Part shown: positions 45,662 to 56,469 of the stretch, piece by piece
Layout of the letters: the number at the start of each line of letters is the position of its first letter
Position numbering within the stretch: the stretch's first letter is position 1
Assembly: GCA_940337035.1 (NCBI GenBank)
Contig: CALNHX010007494.1
Coordinates: 1 to 64,000 of the forward strand
DNA length: 64,000 nt
Reading direction: 5' to 3'
Source of the DNA: Agriotes lineatus
Taxonomy: Eukaryota > Arthropoda > Insecta > Coleoptera > Elateridae
Notes under the pieces: model-generated
Databases searched by the model: none
What the model was told of the DNA's origin: nothing
The model's input: the letters and a program-made list of their open reading frames with translations, nothing else
Program-made: the position numbers and the translations under genes

Positions 45662-46131
45662 TTGTAACAATTATCAACTAACAAAACTAAAACTATAAAA
45701 TATATCTGCCTGATCCAATAAAATAAAGCAGTAAATATATTTAGTATCTTAAGAAATTCTTTACTCGTATAGCAACGGCTCAAACTATACTGATCAGCGA
45801 AGAAGTCCCGAATTCTTTATAATACACCGGAGAGTCCCTAATTAACGAATATCTCACAAAAAATCTCCATGGGTCCAATGGACCCAAGTGGTAGCTCGTG
45901 ATGCAAAAGTTATATCACAAAAATTAATTAATACAAACATTCAAACCACTAAAAAACAACGTAGGACGTCTAAATTAACAAAGTAGTTACCGAGTTCAAA
46001 AGCAGTGAAACTTTAAATAAACGTAAAATCAAATTATGTGTCCATTGAACCCACTCGGTATACAAAGGAATATTTAGCAAACTCATCACAGATCACTACA
46101 ATTACATTGTGTAATATGAACAAAATACCAA
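45662..46131. other. Unannotated AT-rich stretch
   Basis: TGGGTCCAATGGACCCAAGTGG (about 45,869) is a local palindrome and TGTCCATTGAACCCACTCGG lies 170 bp further on. These may be remains of transposon ends, but no family could be assigned. Confidence 0.35.
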
Positions 46132-46435
46132 CGTACATATATCAAACAAGTAGAGACACTCATGCCAAATGTTGAAACCTGTCTAGAGTGCCTGGGACAG
46201 TGACTGGGGGGGTATTTCTAAGCTTGACTATCAGATGGCAGCACAAAGTTCTACCAATCAGAGCCAGTTACTGGCTCTGCTACCAATCATAATGTGATCA
46301 AGTAGTGGCGCCATCTGTTAGTACTATCGGAAAGTACCCCCCCCCCCCCCAGGAACCGTTCAAGGTCATCCAAATCGGAAATTTGACATCAAAGGAACCG
46401 ACAGTGAGTGTCTCTACCTGTCTGATTTATGTACG
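46132..46435. mobile_element. G-tract MITE, copy 2 (complete)
   Basis: Both ends carry CGTACATA followed by (A/T)ATCA(A/G)ACA(A/G)GTAGAGACACTCA as inverted repeats, 304 bp apart. Inside are seven G (about 46,205) and 14 C (46,337-46,350). It is the inverted relative of 21,271-21,546. No coding sequence. The ends may absorb a short target duplication (TA or GTAC). Confidence 0.8.
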
Positions 46436-47423
46436 CTAAAAATACATTCTGTGTATCACTGTTCTCGTCGAATCAAATTACCAATAAGTTACTGAGAGTT
46501 TTGGATATACTAAATTTTTTCAATCTATTGTTCGTCATAACTAAAGACGATAGACATAGTTTTACATTGCTTTCAATCTCCACCATTTTTAGAAATTTAC
46601 AATTCTTGTCGTAACCTCTCAATCAACGGGGACCAACCCAAAGTTATATGAAAGGTCTCATGAAACTACACTTTTGTGAAGATAACAACCGCTTTGCCCT
46701 TAAACGAAAACCGAAAAATTAAATGAAGTTCAGTATGATACGCCAGATGAATGTAAACATGGCAACTCGAGAACGGAACCTATCGGAATGATTTCTTTAC
46801 CAGTTCGTGAATATTAATGTAAAGAACTGGAAAGTTTCTGGGCGAGACCGATGGCTTTTCTTTGTGTACGTTTGTTAATTTGTATACAAACTAACGGTAA
46901 TATCCATTTAACTTCGTCCTGTCAGGATGGCAAAGTAGCACAACCGTCAAACTTCCGAGCCTGAGTTAACTTTGAAGTATCTCCTTTTTCGTAATACACA
47001 GGATAAAAAAAAAATAGGAACACCAGAAAAAACTTTTCTAAATAACATTTTTGCTTATTTTGAAAAATAGGTGTACTTTATTCTGGAACCATTTTCATAT
47101 TTTCTAGCTTCCCACGTCTATGAAATATTTACATTTTGGAAAGTGTATTTTGAGTTTTAGAAGATGTAGGGATTTTTGTCAGAAATAAAATATTAGTAAC
47201 AAATATTTAAAAAAATTGTAAAAACACAAAAAATGTACTAATGGATCTCTCTTTCTGAAAAAAAACGTAAAATTTATAGGTTTTGCAATTCAATAGATTA
47301 TGATCTGTGTCGAAACAACACTGTTTAATTCAACAGTTTTTATAACCAATATCATCTCAAACGATAATTCTACTAGTTTAGAGTGTCATATTGACTATGC
47401 AAGCGTTTTAGCGTTATAAACAT
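46436..47423. other. Unannotated; possible lone mariner end near 46,998
   Basis: ACACAGGATAAAAAAAAAAT followed by AGGAACACC (from about 46,998) has the look of a Tc1/mariner terminus, but no partner was found. The rest is AT-rich without recognised genes. Confidence 0.4.
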
Positions 47424-47744
47424 TTTTTTCCGACGACCACTATGAAATATGCCAAAAATGGCATGGCTTGGTGTTATTGAAAGTGACACATTGCACAGGT
47501 CGCCTGAAATGGACACGTGGAGCGTGCGTTTTCCGTCTTGAAACACTAGTACGACATGGTCTCCCGTAGCAACTAAAATGCGCGAGAGCGTCACGGCCAA
47601 TTCGGCATAAAACAGCACGCAAGTCGCGAAACAAGCCGGTTCAAAAATCTAGTAAGCTAATGTTACAGAAATAGTATGACAACTTAAGTTGATGTTTTTA
47701 TATTATAAAGAATCAAATATTAATTTGTAGGTGGTCGTCGGAAA
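47424..47744. repeat. Segment bounded by TTCCGACGACCAC inverted repeats
   Basis: TTTTTTTCCGACGACCACTA (about 47,424) and GTGGTCGTCGGAA (47,731-47,743) face each other. The GC-rich interior (47,450-47,640) has an 81-codon minus-strand frame with no domain I recognise. It could be a small non-autonomous transposon. Confidence 0.45.
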
Positions 47745-47748
47745 AGTA

Positions 47749-47878
47749 TAGTGTATAACACGTGCTGATTGGATATTTCACACTTCTGCAAATGAGCCAC
47801 TTGCCTTCGGCTCGTGGCTCAACTATCGCATTCGTGTGAAATATCCAACTTTCAGCACTAGTTAGACAATATACTATT
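47749..47878. repeat. Palindrome with GC-rich loop (shared loop class)
   Basis: TAGTGTATAACACGTGCTGA pairs with the right arm ending TTAGACAATATACTA, and GGATATTTCACAC with GTGTGAAATATCC. The loop reads GCCAC-TTGCCTTCGGCTC-GTGGC (47,796-47,818). Outer sequences AACACGTGCT/AGCACTAGTT resemble the ends of the palindrome at 25,218-25,334. Confidence 0.8.
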
Positions 47879-47927
47879 AACAAATTCGAAGCAGAATACT
47901 GGCTTAACGAAACACATTTGCATATAG

Positions 47928-47930
<3 letters not shown>

Positions 47931-47962
<32 letters not shown>

Positions 47963-48078
47963 TTTGGGGAGACCCGTGTCTAGCAAGTAGGCCTTCATAG
48001 ACCCTTTTTGCCAACCCTCGAACTCTCGACCCTTAGATCAGTAGCCAGAATGCTTACCACTGAGCTATGGAGCCCGGC
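47931..48078 (-). mobile_element. tRNA-derived SINE with 13-bp target duplication
   Basis: The minus-strand head GGGCTCCATAGCTCAGTGGT carries A-box TAGCTCAGTGGTAAGC and B-box GAGTTCGAGGGTT. The short body ends in a (TAC)n tail (plus-strand GTA repeats from 47,928). TTGCATATAGGTA is duplicated on both sides (47,918-47,930 and 48,079-48,091). Perfect duplication means precise borders and a fairly young insertion. Confidence 0.88.
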
Positions 48079-48286
48079 TTGCATATAGGTAAGTTTAGTC
48101 ATATTTTATATCCCGGAATCTGTGGTAAGTGCACATATTTTAGGTACACCCTGTATAAGTAGAATTGACGTATATTGCGACTGTAAAAAGATATTGTAAT
48201 AATCAAACTCATGATAAAGTGATGAATCAAATGCTTACATTTCTGTGCAGTGGACCAATAGTCGCCTTTCATTTAGTTACATTCGT

Positions 48287-48342
48287 GTGCTTACCACTGA
48301 GCTATGGAGCCCAGAGCTCAGTGGTAAGCATTCTGGCTACTG
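48287..48342. repeat. Head-to-head pair of SINE tRNA-head fragments
   Basis: GCTTACCACTGAGCTATGGA-GCCC is followed directly by AGAGCTCAGTGGTAAGCATTCTGGCTACTGAT. The first is the 5' head of the SINE at 47,931-48,078 on the minus strand, the second the same head on the plus strand. Together they form an almost perfect palindrome, with no SINE body on either side. Confidence 0.7.
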
Positions 48343-48654
48343 ATAAAGTCTACAAATTACCCTTTTTCTGTGACGTCAGAAATAACGAAACACCCCAGGC
48401 GCGCTACAGGCTATTTGATTGGTCAGCGCTGAATAACAGTACAGATTGCTTCTAAAAGGCCAGCGTCAAGTGCATTTAGCTCCCTGAACTTATTTTATAT
48501 ATCAATGCTTTTATGCACTTGCTTATTGCAATCCAAAACGTTATAAATACAAAAACACTGCAAGTTATGAATTTTAACTGTATTTATTTGTAAACTGTAG
48601 CAAAACACATTATGTAGGTAACTTCATAACCTAGATTATTACATTATTTGCTTA

Positions 48655-49935
48655 TTAGTGTCCACTCCCATGCGATTTAGCATTTGCCAAATTTTGATTA
48701 ACATTGAATGCCAAATTCCTTTTTCTTTTTATGCCCCTGCTCATTTTCTCACCAAGAGCTGGTCTATCACTGGGCAATCTCTTACTACCCCCTCGTAACA
48801 GCTGGTCTTCTTCTAGCGATAGTAGGCGGCTGAACGCGTATTGCTCCACGAGACCTTCTCAAAGGTATACTAGATTCTGCTGAACATAAAAAGCTGTCCC
48901 ATGCATTTCTAGTGGTTATATAGCAAAGTCTTGTGGAGAACTTTTGAACACAACTTTCAGAAGTACCAAATTTATCATTGCGTTCCTGCATAAGCTTCAA
49001 CAATTTTTTAAATGACATGTCTGCCTCGCAGTCTACCTCAACCTCATCATCCATTTGGCTGTTATTCTCCTGTAGCATGTCACTGCCAGTGTTAATATTA
49101 GTAGAAGTAATTTCAGCATTTGACCCTTTACTACTAGAATTTACTGGCAGAGGTGGGGATGAACCTAATTGCGAAGTCCTTAATGGCCCGTAAAATTCTT
49201 TACTCATGGACTTTTCTCCTAAAGCCAAACACGCGATAAGGTAACGATCATCGTTGTCATTTTCTTGCAAGTCGTAAAAAAATAAACATCTACTTGGTGC
49301 TTACACATTTTATCTAGGCGACCAACAAAGCAGGTGCAACAATCAATTTCTATATCAACATCGTACAGTGCTTCTAGTGTTCTTTCGCTAGGTACTTTTA
49401 TGATCAATTCTTTTTTCAAATAATTAGCAGTTTTTATTTGAGAATGTAAAAGTTTGCCGCTGGTTTCCCTATTAGCGAAATTTCTCAAACGTCGTATATA
49501 ATATTGTTCTATTACTGTACAAGAGCCACTACATTATAGGCTCTGCATCTGGAAAATACTATGTCTTTGTATAAGCGCACACATACTTCTGAGAAATTGT
49601 TTGTTTGGTGTCCATGGGTAGTACTATCTTGGTAAGCCAAACAAGAATCTTCACGACGGTTCCAATAATGTGTTATGTATTGCACCCAATGGGGATAAAC
49701 TTCAGATACGTTTTTCACGACCGCTTTATTAAAAGCTTCCATGGCTTTTGCTGGGGTCGATGCAATTAATATATTTCTGAACGAGTAATATAACTCCTGC
49801 CGACAATCTTTGGGTATATCATGTTTTTTTCAAGCAACCATCTCCAGACTGATTGAGCAACGTGAAAAAAGCACAGTAATTGCCTTGAATTGGGGAAGAC
49901 AGTAACGCCACATGAACCAACTCCCAAGCTAACGC
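48655..49935 (-). pseudogene. MULE-type transposase with SWIM zinc finger, N-terminus lost
   Basis: Minus-strand order: GVTVFPNSRQLLCFFHVAQS and VWRWL (about 49,910-49,840), a frameshift, EAFNKAVVKNVSEVYPHW and HYWNRREDSCL, then HGHQTNNFSEVCVRLYKDIV (49,742-49,512), another shift, and DCCTCFVGRLDKMCKHQ (SWIM CxC...CxH, about 49,345-49,300). A long serine-rich segment and a tail with RGAIRVQPPTIARRR and SRGIKRKRNLAFNVNQN follow to 48,655. This matches insect Mutator-like (MULE) proteins that end in SWIM domains. The catalytic Asp part is absent, replaced upstream by a tyrosine-recombinase fragment. Confidence 0.75.
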
Positions 49936-50290
49936 GTCCGTCATTTGGCTGATGTATGTTTATCGACGCTTCACCAGATATGTTCTGGGCGATCTTGATC
50001 TTGTTCTGCAGGGAATTCTCTACATAAGACTCGGCTACCTTATCCGATGGCCATCCACCCAATTGGTTTAAAGTCCTCGTGTCATCGCCGCTCTCAGCTA
50101 ATATAGTTGCAGCACTCCTGCGGAAGCAATGCCCTGTGAACTTATTTGCATCTGGTAGTTGTAGGAATTCAGCAATCATCCTCGGCACCTTCCCCACCGG
50201 CTGGGAACTACATTTGCCACCGTGATATGACAAAAACAGACTACTGCCTTTGGCATGTTTAGGACGCAAACCAATATATTTGTAGTACAA
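49766..50290 (-). pseudogene. Tyrosine recombinase C-terminal fragment fused to MULE sequence
   Basis: One frame of 174 codons. Residues 1-110 are a tyrosine (phage-integrase-type) recombinase catalytic end: FTGHCFRRSAATILAE with HxxR (His54, Arg57), LGGWPSDKV with Trp at the H/W position (80), and AESYVENS with the nucleophile Tyr89. The first catalytic Arg lies in the missing N-terminal part. From about residue 118 the frame becomes MULE sequence (SCGVTVFPNSRQLLCFFHVA). The junction is near 49,936. Crypton or DIRS-like elements are possible sources of the recombinase. In-frame fusion is probably chance. Confidence 0.7.
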
Positions 50291-50400
50291 AGCAGCAGGG
50301 CCGCCGCTACCATGTGTGCGTTGTGTTCAAAACACGCAGGCGACCGATTTAAAGGGGCGGCCGCCGCTGATCCTAATGCAAAAACAAAAGTAAAGTGTAA
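50291..50400 (-). repeat. Possible solo hAT terminus
   Basis: CAGGGCCGCCGCTACCATGT at 50,296, with a nearby facing GGCGGCCGCCGCTGATCC, resembles CAGGGCCG-type hAT ends. It lies directly where the recombinase frame is cut off. No partner end was found. Confidence 0.3.
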
Positions 50401-51200
50401 AGTCTTCCAAATAAATAAACCCATCAAGCTTTAAAAACGAAAATCTCTAATATTCTAAGACGAAAATAAACCGAAAGTATTTCTTTACGAAGCTTGTACT
50501 GTATCCTGTATCCCGGCCTTAATAAAATCCATAAAAATATCATAACACAAGCAAAGAAACACTTGAGTCGTATTACATTTACAAAGGTCAGTCTGGCAAC
50601 ACTGTCGGTGACAGACGCTGCGTCGGCAAAGCACTGATATTATGACTGTTCCTTGTTCCTTGAAAAACATTACAGTGGACCAATCTAATAATTGGGCTTT
50701 TTAGAGCACGAGAAGTACCTACCCGAGAATACTTGCTATGGGCTATGGGTTTGTTTATTTCTACGCGTGCCATGTAATGATTTTTAATTTTAGTATAACA
50801 GCCCTTTCCGATCGGATAGTTTTGCCGGTTTTGCGTGTGCGGTGTGCCGTGTAGATCGACTAAGATTTTTAAATGTGACAACACTTTGACGCTCGCAGTG
50901 TAGTGCAATTTTGTGTACGTATTATTGAGGTTTCATTTCCGACACGGAAAAATGTCCGACAGAAAAACCAAAAGACTGTCCGGTTATCAGTAGAGTTCCT
51001 ATATGTATAGGTCGTTTATTTTTTAAAAATCCACCACCTGTTGCTTAATGTTGGCCAACAGAAAAATCACTAGTTATAGTTACTTTTGTGAGTTACAAAT
51101 GGCAATTCTGCAAGTGAGCTGTTACCTTAATTTCATGCGTCAAACCGTCAAACAACGCAAGCGCAACTCAGATAAAGTTGAATTTTCAAATTTTTGAATT
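50401..51200. other. Unannotated stretch before a transposase
   Basis: Short open frames here show no domain. The region may include the leader of the transposase remnant that follows. Confidence 0.45.
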
Positions 51201-51790
51201 ATGCCTCTGCAAGGAAGGAATTTACTCGACAAGAAATTGAAAACCGCCTTATTCCAATGTTCCCTCGAACTGAAAAACCTAGTCCCTTCCTTAAGTAGCC
51301 GACAGCTAAAAGAGAAACTTTCAAATATCTTTGCTGTGATTTCTTTGGGTAAAATTAACTTCAAAATTTTAAACACTAATTATTGTAGGTGTCTAGATGT
51401 ACTGTCCGCCGTATATTACACTCGTTTAATGCCGGCCAAGAAGTACAAACTTCCAAAACTTACGGTGGCCCTAAAAATCTCCATTTTTTGATGACCATTT
51501 CTTTCGGAAAGAATTAGGTCTCAAAATTTATGATTATAAACGAAGTGGGGAATATTTCACTCTAACAAAATTGTTAACATTTGCACGGGACACTTTGCAG
51601 TATAAAGGATCCCGATCATTGTTATATAAAATGTTGAAAGCCATGGGCTATAAATATAAAACGGAAAATAATAGAAAAATTCTTGTCGAAAGGCCATACA
51701 TAACGGCGAAACGAATTAAATTCTTAAAAATGTATTTAAGATACAAAGAAGGTTTCCCAAACATAAAATTTTTATACTTGGACTAGACGT
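51201..51790 (+). pseudogene. Second Tc1/IS630-like transposase remnant, apparently spliced
   Basis: It opens MPLQGRNLLDKKLKTALFQC with RQLKEKLSNIFAVISLG. A GTAAAA...TTGTAG segment of 40 nt (51,349-51,388) separates this from VSRCTVRRILHS, the rest of a helix-turn-helix; the phase is off by one base, so a small indel or different splice is needed. FFDDHFFRKELGLKIYDYKR leads into LLTFARDTLQYKGSRSLLYK and MLKAMGYKYKTENNRKILVE, ending FPNIKFLYLD at 51,786 where the first catalytic Asp is expected. The remainder of the catalytic domain is lost. Confidence 0.6.
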
Positions 51791-52393
51791 CACCTCTTCT
51801 GTCAAATGTGCAAAATGCAAAATGTGTTGAACATGAATTTGGTTATAAATTCATTATTTGGCCACACTTCACTTTGAACAAAGCACCTTATTTTCGTCCA
51901 GTTGTGAGAATTGGTGGAAAGATTTATACATTTGTACATCGATCGTGTTTTCTCAGTCAGTCTCAGTTGCATAACTCGAAAAAATAAGGAATTTTATGGC
52001 TCCTCCGTCAGAAAACATGATATCCCACAGAATATGTAACACCCCTCTGCATTACACATTACACCATCCGGTAAATCCGTACCGTAAATCTAATTTTAAA
52101 TAATTCAAATTCTCAAACTTCCGCGGGGACAAATGTCAGTTTACAATTTACATTTAAAAACCTAACCTCAATTTTGAGTCCTCGTTGTGGAAATACCCTA
52201 GCCATGTTGCCACGTATTTCTTTCAAAGAACATGCGACGTTGGTGGATCTTTAAATAAAAAACGGCCTATACTAAGAGTTGAGCCATTGGATCCACAAAT
52301 CAAGGACCATGTGATGTAGCACAGATATCTTTTATTTATTTTAGTTGAAAGAAATATGCATAAAGTTTAAAATCGGCAAAAATCAGATACTCC
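51791..52393. other. Unannotated stretch upstream of hAT transposase
   Basis: No further DDE motif and no clear hAT terminus could be recognised here. Confidence 0.45.
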
Positions 52394-55101
52394 ATGGTTT
52401 GTGGATCCAAAACAAGTAACCCTACATGTCCCAACTCTTTTATATACAGGGACTCTTGTTATCAGTATAAACAAAAAAAGAAAGCGAAGCTCGAAGAACA
52501 GCAAAAACAAAATGGTGCTTTAGAGAAATATATTAAAACTGGAAGTAATAATAGTGATATTAAAAGTGACAATTCAGCAACTAAATTTTCAAAAAATGTA
52601 AATAATAACGACAATGTAAATTTTGGTGCATCAACATCCACTTCTGAGGGTACCGGGTGTCTAAGAGATGAATCTGTCGTGTGCTGGGAGGCAGACAAAG
52701 AAATACTATTTGCTGAAAAAATTCATGATGTTGATAATTACGAAAAAGATGAAAAGGAGGAAGTGAAGAAGGAAAAAGAAGAGGAGGCAACTGAAAAAGG
52801 TATGGACGTGGAGGCTTTAAGTACTTTGAAATCTTTAGACAAAGACGACGCTTTTTATTTAGTTTATGACGATCCTGGTAAATGGCCTATAAACCTAACC
52901 CACAGTACGGTACAATATATCATTGAAAATTTCCCAAATCAAGTTAAAAACGCAGCATTTCCTAGAGATAACCAAAACAAAAGATTTTCAGAGTCATATT
53001 ATTACCGTACTTTAAGCAATGGTGAAAAAATCCACCGTCCTTGGTTATTATATTCTTTATCTTTAAATAGTGTATTTTGTGCTCCTTGTAAACTATTTTG
53101 CACCGACGCCACGGAGAAAAAAGAGCGTATATATGGTGAGGAAGGAGTCAAGGATTGGCAACACTTGTCTTTAATCTTGAAGAGGCACGAGAACAGTTTA
53201 AGCCATATTAAATGTGCTAAAAAAATGCATGATTTAAGTGTAGCACTGAAAAAGGGTACAACAATCGACTCGTCCAATCAGCGATTATACGAACTAGAAA
53301 AAAGTCATTGGCGTGCCGTTATCGAAAGACTGATGCTTATTGTCAGATATTTATCTCGTCAGTGCTTGGCCTTTAGGGGTTCATCACAAAAACTGTTTCA
53401 GCCAAATAACGGAAATTTCCTTCAACTGACCCAGATGATTTCCAAATTTGACGCTGTTCTTTCCGAACATTTACGAAGAATAGAATCCAAAAATGATAAA
53501 AACGCGCCTCACTATCTAGGCTGGGAGCACCAAAACGAAATGATTCAGTTATTGGCAACAACTATACAAGAAAAAATGTTAGACAGAATACGAGAATCAA
53601 AATATTTTTCTATAATTCTGGATTGCACCCCAGACATTTCACATACGGAACAAATAGCTGTTATAATTCGATGTGTTCCTTGTGCCACACCAGTTAAGAT
53701 TTATGAACATTTCTTGGGATTTTGCCCGATTACAGATGCAACTGGTCAAGGATTATATGAGTTTTTAGTAAAAAAACTTGAAGAGCTAAAACTGGAAATG
53801 AATAATTTACGTGGACAAGGTTATGACAATGGGGCTAGTATGCGAGGGAAACACATAGGACTACAAAAAAAATGTTGGACGCTTATCCAAGAGCATTTTT
53901 TATTCCTTGTACAGCTCACAGTTTAAATCTTGTTGTGAACGATGCAGCTAAAGTAAGCTTTGCATCAGTTGACTTTTTTAATTTAATTCAGGAATTGTAC
54001 GTTTACTTCTCAGCGTCAAATCATAGATGGAATGTTTTATTAGCCCATATTCCTAAATTTACATTAAAACCATTACCAGATACAAGATGGGAAAGTCGCA
54101 TAGAAGCAATCACACCACTTAAGACACAACTCGGTGAAATATATGATGCCCTAGCAGAATTAAAAGATGATGCAACTAGAGATATAAATACGAGAACTTT
54201 AGCAAATTCATTGGGCAAAAAAATCAGTACCTTTAAATTTATATTCTCAGTAATCATCTGGCATGCAATTCTTAATAAAGTCAACGTTGTGAGTAAACTT
54301 ATACAAAGTCCAAAATTAAACATTAAATCTTCAGCGGAAGCCCTAGAAAATTTAAAAGACTACTTTGTTCAAATAAGGTGTGACGAACATTTTAATATAT
54401 TTAGAAATGCTGCAAAGAAAATTGCTGCCGAAGTTGAACTGGAAGAAGATTTTCCATCTCTATCAGCAAAACGTATTAGAAAAAGAAAAAGAAATTTTGA
54501 TTACAAACACCAGGATGAAAGCATTTTAGATCCAGAAAGGTCTTTTAAAGTCAACTTTTACTTTAAAAATTTGGATGCAGCGATCGGAGCCATTAATGAG
54601 AGATTTCAATTATTACACCAACATACTGATATCTTTAAAATTTTGTATAATTTACACCAATATGGCGATCTTAGAGACAATGAATTGAAAGCCCATTGTG
54701 CCGAAGTGGAACTAGCCTTGACAGACAAGGAACTAAACCATGGCGATATTAACGGGGAGGAATTATTCGAAGAAATTAAAGCTATACAACCACATCTTAA
54801 ATCTGATATGAATACTATTGATATTCTTGAATACATACTTCAAAGTTGTTTATCATCATCCTTTCCTAATTTAACCGTGCTAATTAGAATTTTCTTGACA
54901 TTACCGATCACTGTTGCAACTGGAGAACGTTCATTCTCCAAACTCAAGTTGATAAAAAACTACCTTAGGTCATCTATGAGTCAGGAGAGATTATCGGCTT
55001 TGGCAACTCTCTCTATTGAACACGAATTGTGCGATACCATAGACCTTAATAGTGTGTTAAAGAGATTTTCACAAACAAAATCACGGCGAGTGCAATTTTA
55101 A
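52394..55101 (+). CDS. hAT transposase, ZMYM1/DUF4371-like, one frameshift
   Basis: The first frame (52,394-53,926) has a charged N-terminus, a TTF-type zinc finger (SESYYYRTLSNG..., FCAPCKLF at 228-235, RHENSLSHIKC at 265-274), and a DUF4371-like segment with LGWEHQNEMIQLL (375-387). ILDCTPDISHTEQ (first Asp, 410) and GQGYDNGASMRG (second Asp, 478) follow. At eight A (53,865-53,872) the frame shifts; the second frame (53,872-55,101) continues AFFIPCTAHSLNLVVND and ends with the hATC dimerisation region LPITVATGERSFSKLKLIKN and LSIEHEL. Total length suits the family. Except for the A-run shift it is intact. It may be a live or recently dead transposon, or a domesticated gene. Terminal repeats were not found. 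Confidence 0.85.
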
Positions 55102-55594
55102 CTTTTATCCCGATTTTAACCCTAAAAACAATTTATCAATTAAAGAAGTGTGTCCCAGGCTATCTATTTCACAATTATGAGGTAAGTTTTGTTTTCGAAA
55201 ATATATGTTAGTTGAATTTTTTGGCTCCCATCCCCGAATATCTAATTTTTATAATTTTATTTTTAAAATAATTGTGTAAAAAAGTTATCGATTTATATTT
55301 GTCCTATTTTATACTGAGACATTGGGTAGTGTTAATAAAGAGTAGTAAAAGCTTTTACTATACCACTATCTTTCTTTGATGAAAAACATATATTTGTGTC
55401 AGAAAATAAAGCAAAAGCTTTTGCTTCATTTTTATTATACCTGCATCAGAATCGCCGTTTAAAGCACGCTTGAGCGTGCGAATACAGGCGATTAAAGCTC
55501 GCCGAGCTTTAAAGGTTGTCAAGGAAACGACTGAATGCAACAACGGACATGGACGCCACAAAAACGGCGAAAATTGTTTGGCACACAGGCGGCT
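55102..55594. other. AT-rich spacer with small hairpins
   Basis: AGTAAAAGCTTTTACT and AGCAAAAGCTTTTGCT (about 55,345 and 55,410) are local palindromes. CACGCTTGAGCGTG and AGCTCGCCGAGCT lie at 55,466-55,512. No gene is recognised. Confidence 0.45.
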
Positions 55595-55830
55595 AACACC
55601 CTAGCGGCGGTCCTGGACAAACGTCCCCTTTCTCCTTTTGCCGTCCACCTTTTTTATACCACCATGTCGCATAACATGTCTAAAGAATGTAATGATACGT
55701 CTCTGGACAGTTGGTAGCAAGCATACATTGGGTTTGATATTTAATTCTCTTAGGACAGAAGCGTTCGTTCTATGTGCTGTCCATGAAACCCAAAGCATTC
55801 TTCTATAGAATGTCATATCAAATGCTTCGA
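55595..55830 (-). pseudogene. RTE-like LINE polyprotein fragment
   Basis: The minus strand reads VEAFDMTFYRRMLWVSWTAH, RTNASVLRELNIKP and TVQRRIITFFRHVMRH, then GKRRKG. This FxRRxLxxSWTxxxTNxxVLxxL arrangement is common near the C-terminus of RTE-like LINE proteins. About 75 codons survive. Confidence 0.7.
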
Positions 55831-56469
55831 CTTATTTGCGACATGCAACATTGGTATAGTCAAGAACCAACAAACCATAAGGAACCCCACATAAAATATG
55901 GAAGATCTTTATTGGCAGAAGATCTTCATTGACAGAATGCATCTCGTAGTAAGAACAAACAAATCCATCAAAGTGGCTCATTTTTGCCATATGAAAGTGG
56001 CGTACTAAATCATACAACAATTTGTCTGTTGACAAATATTCTTCTATCCTGTGTCTTTAAAAGAACTCTTATATGCTATATAATATATGTATACTACTTA
56101 AACCAAGCTGTCCATAAATGGAAGTAACTTCTTTGGTTGCAAGTGGTAAAAACTGTAGAAAACTACACCAGTATAGAAACTTGGAATTAACTGCGCCACT
56201 TTAACGTCAGATAAGTTTAAAATAGAGTTCGATATGTACTTATAAATTAAGATACTTGAGATTCGAATAGCACGCAGATCACTCAGATGCAATATCGTGC
56301 AATCTATTATTACCTTGTAATGAACACAAAAAGTCTAATGAACACTCTACCACAGAATATTCGCTTGACGCTGCGCACTGTATTTTGTCGGAACGGGAGT
56401 TTCTGAAACTAAATAGTTAACTATGGCTGCGCTGTTTATGCTCGATCTCGAACTGATCTTGCTATTACC
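55831..56469. other. Unannotated spacer
   Basis: No supported feature was found between the two LINE fragments. Confidence 0.45.

Noticed and set aside
47373..47634. Two overlapping minus-strand frames (81 and 64 codons) tested as transposase fragments
   Set aside because: No catalytic or helix-turn-helix pattern could be recognised; reported only as part of an inverted-repeat segment.
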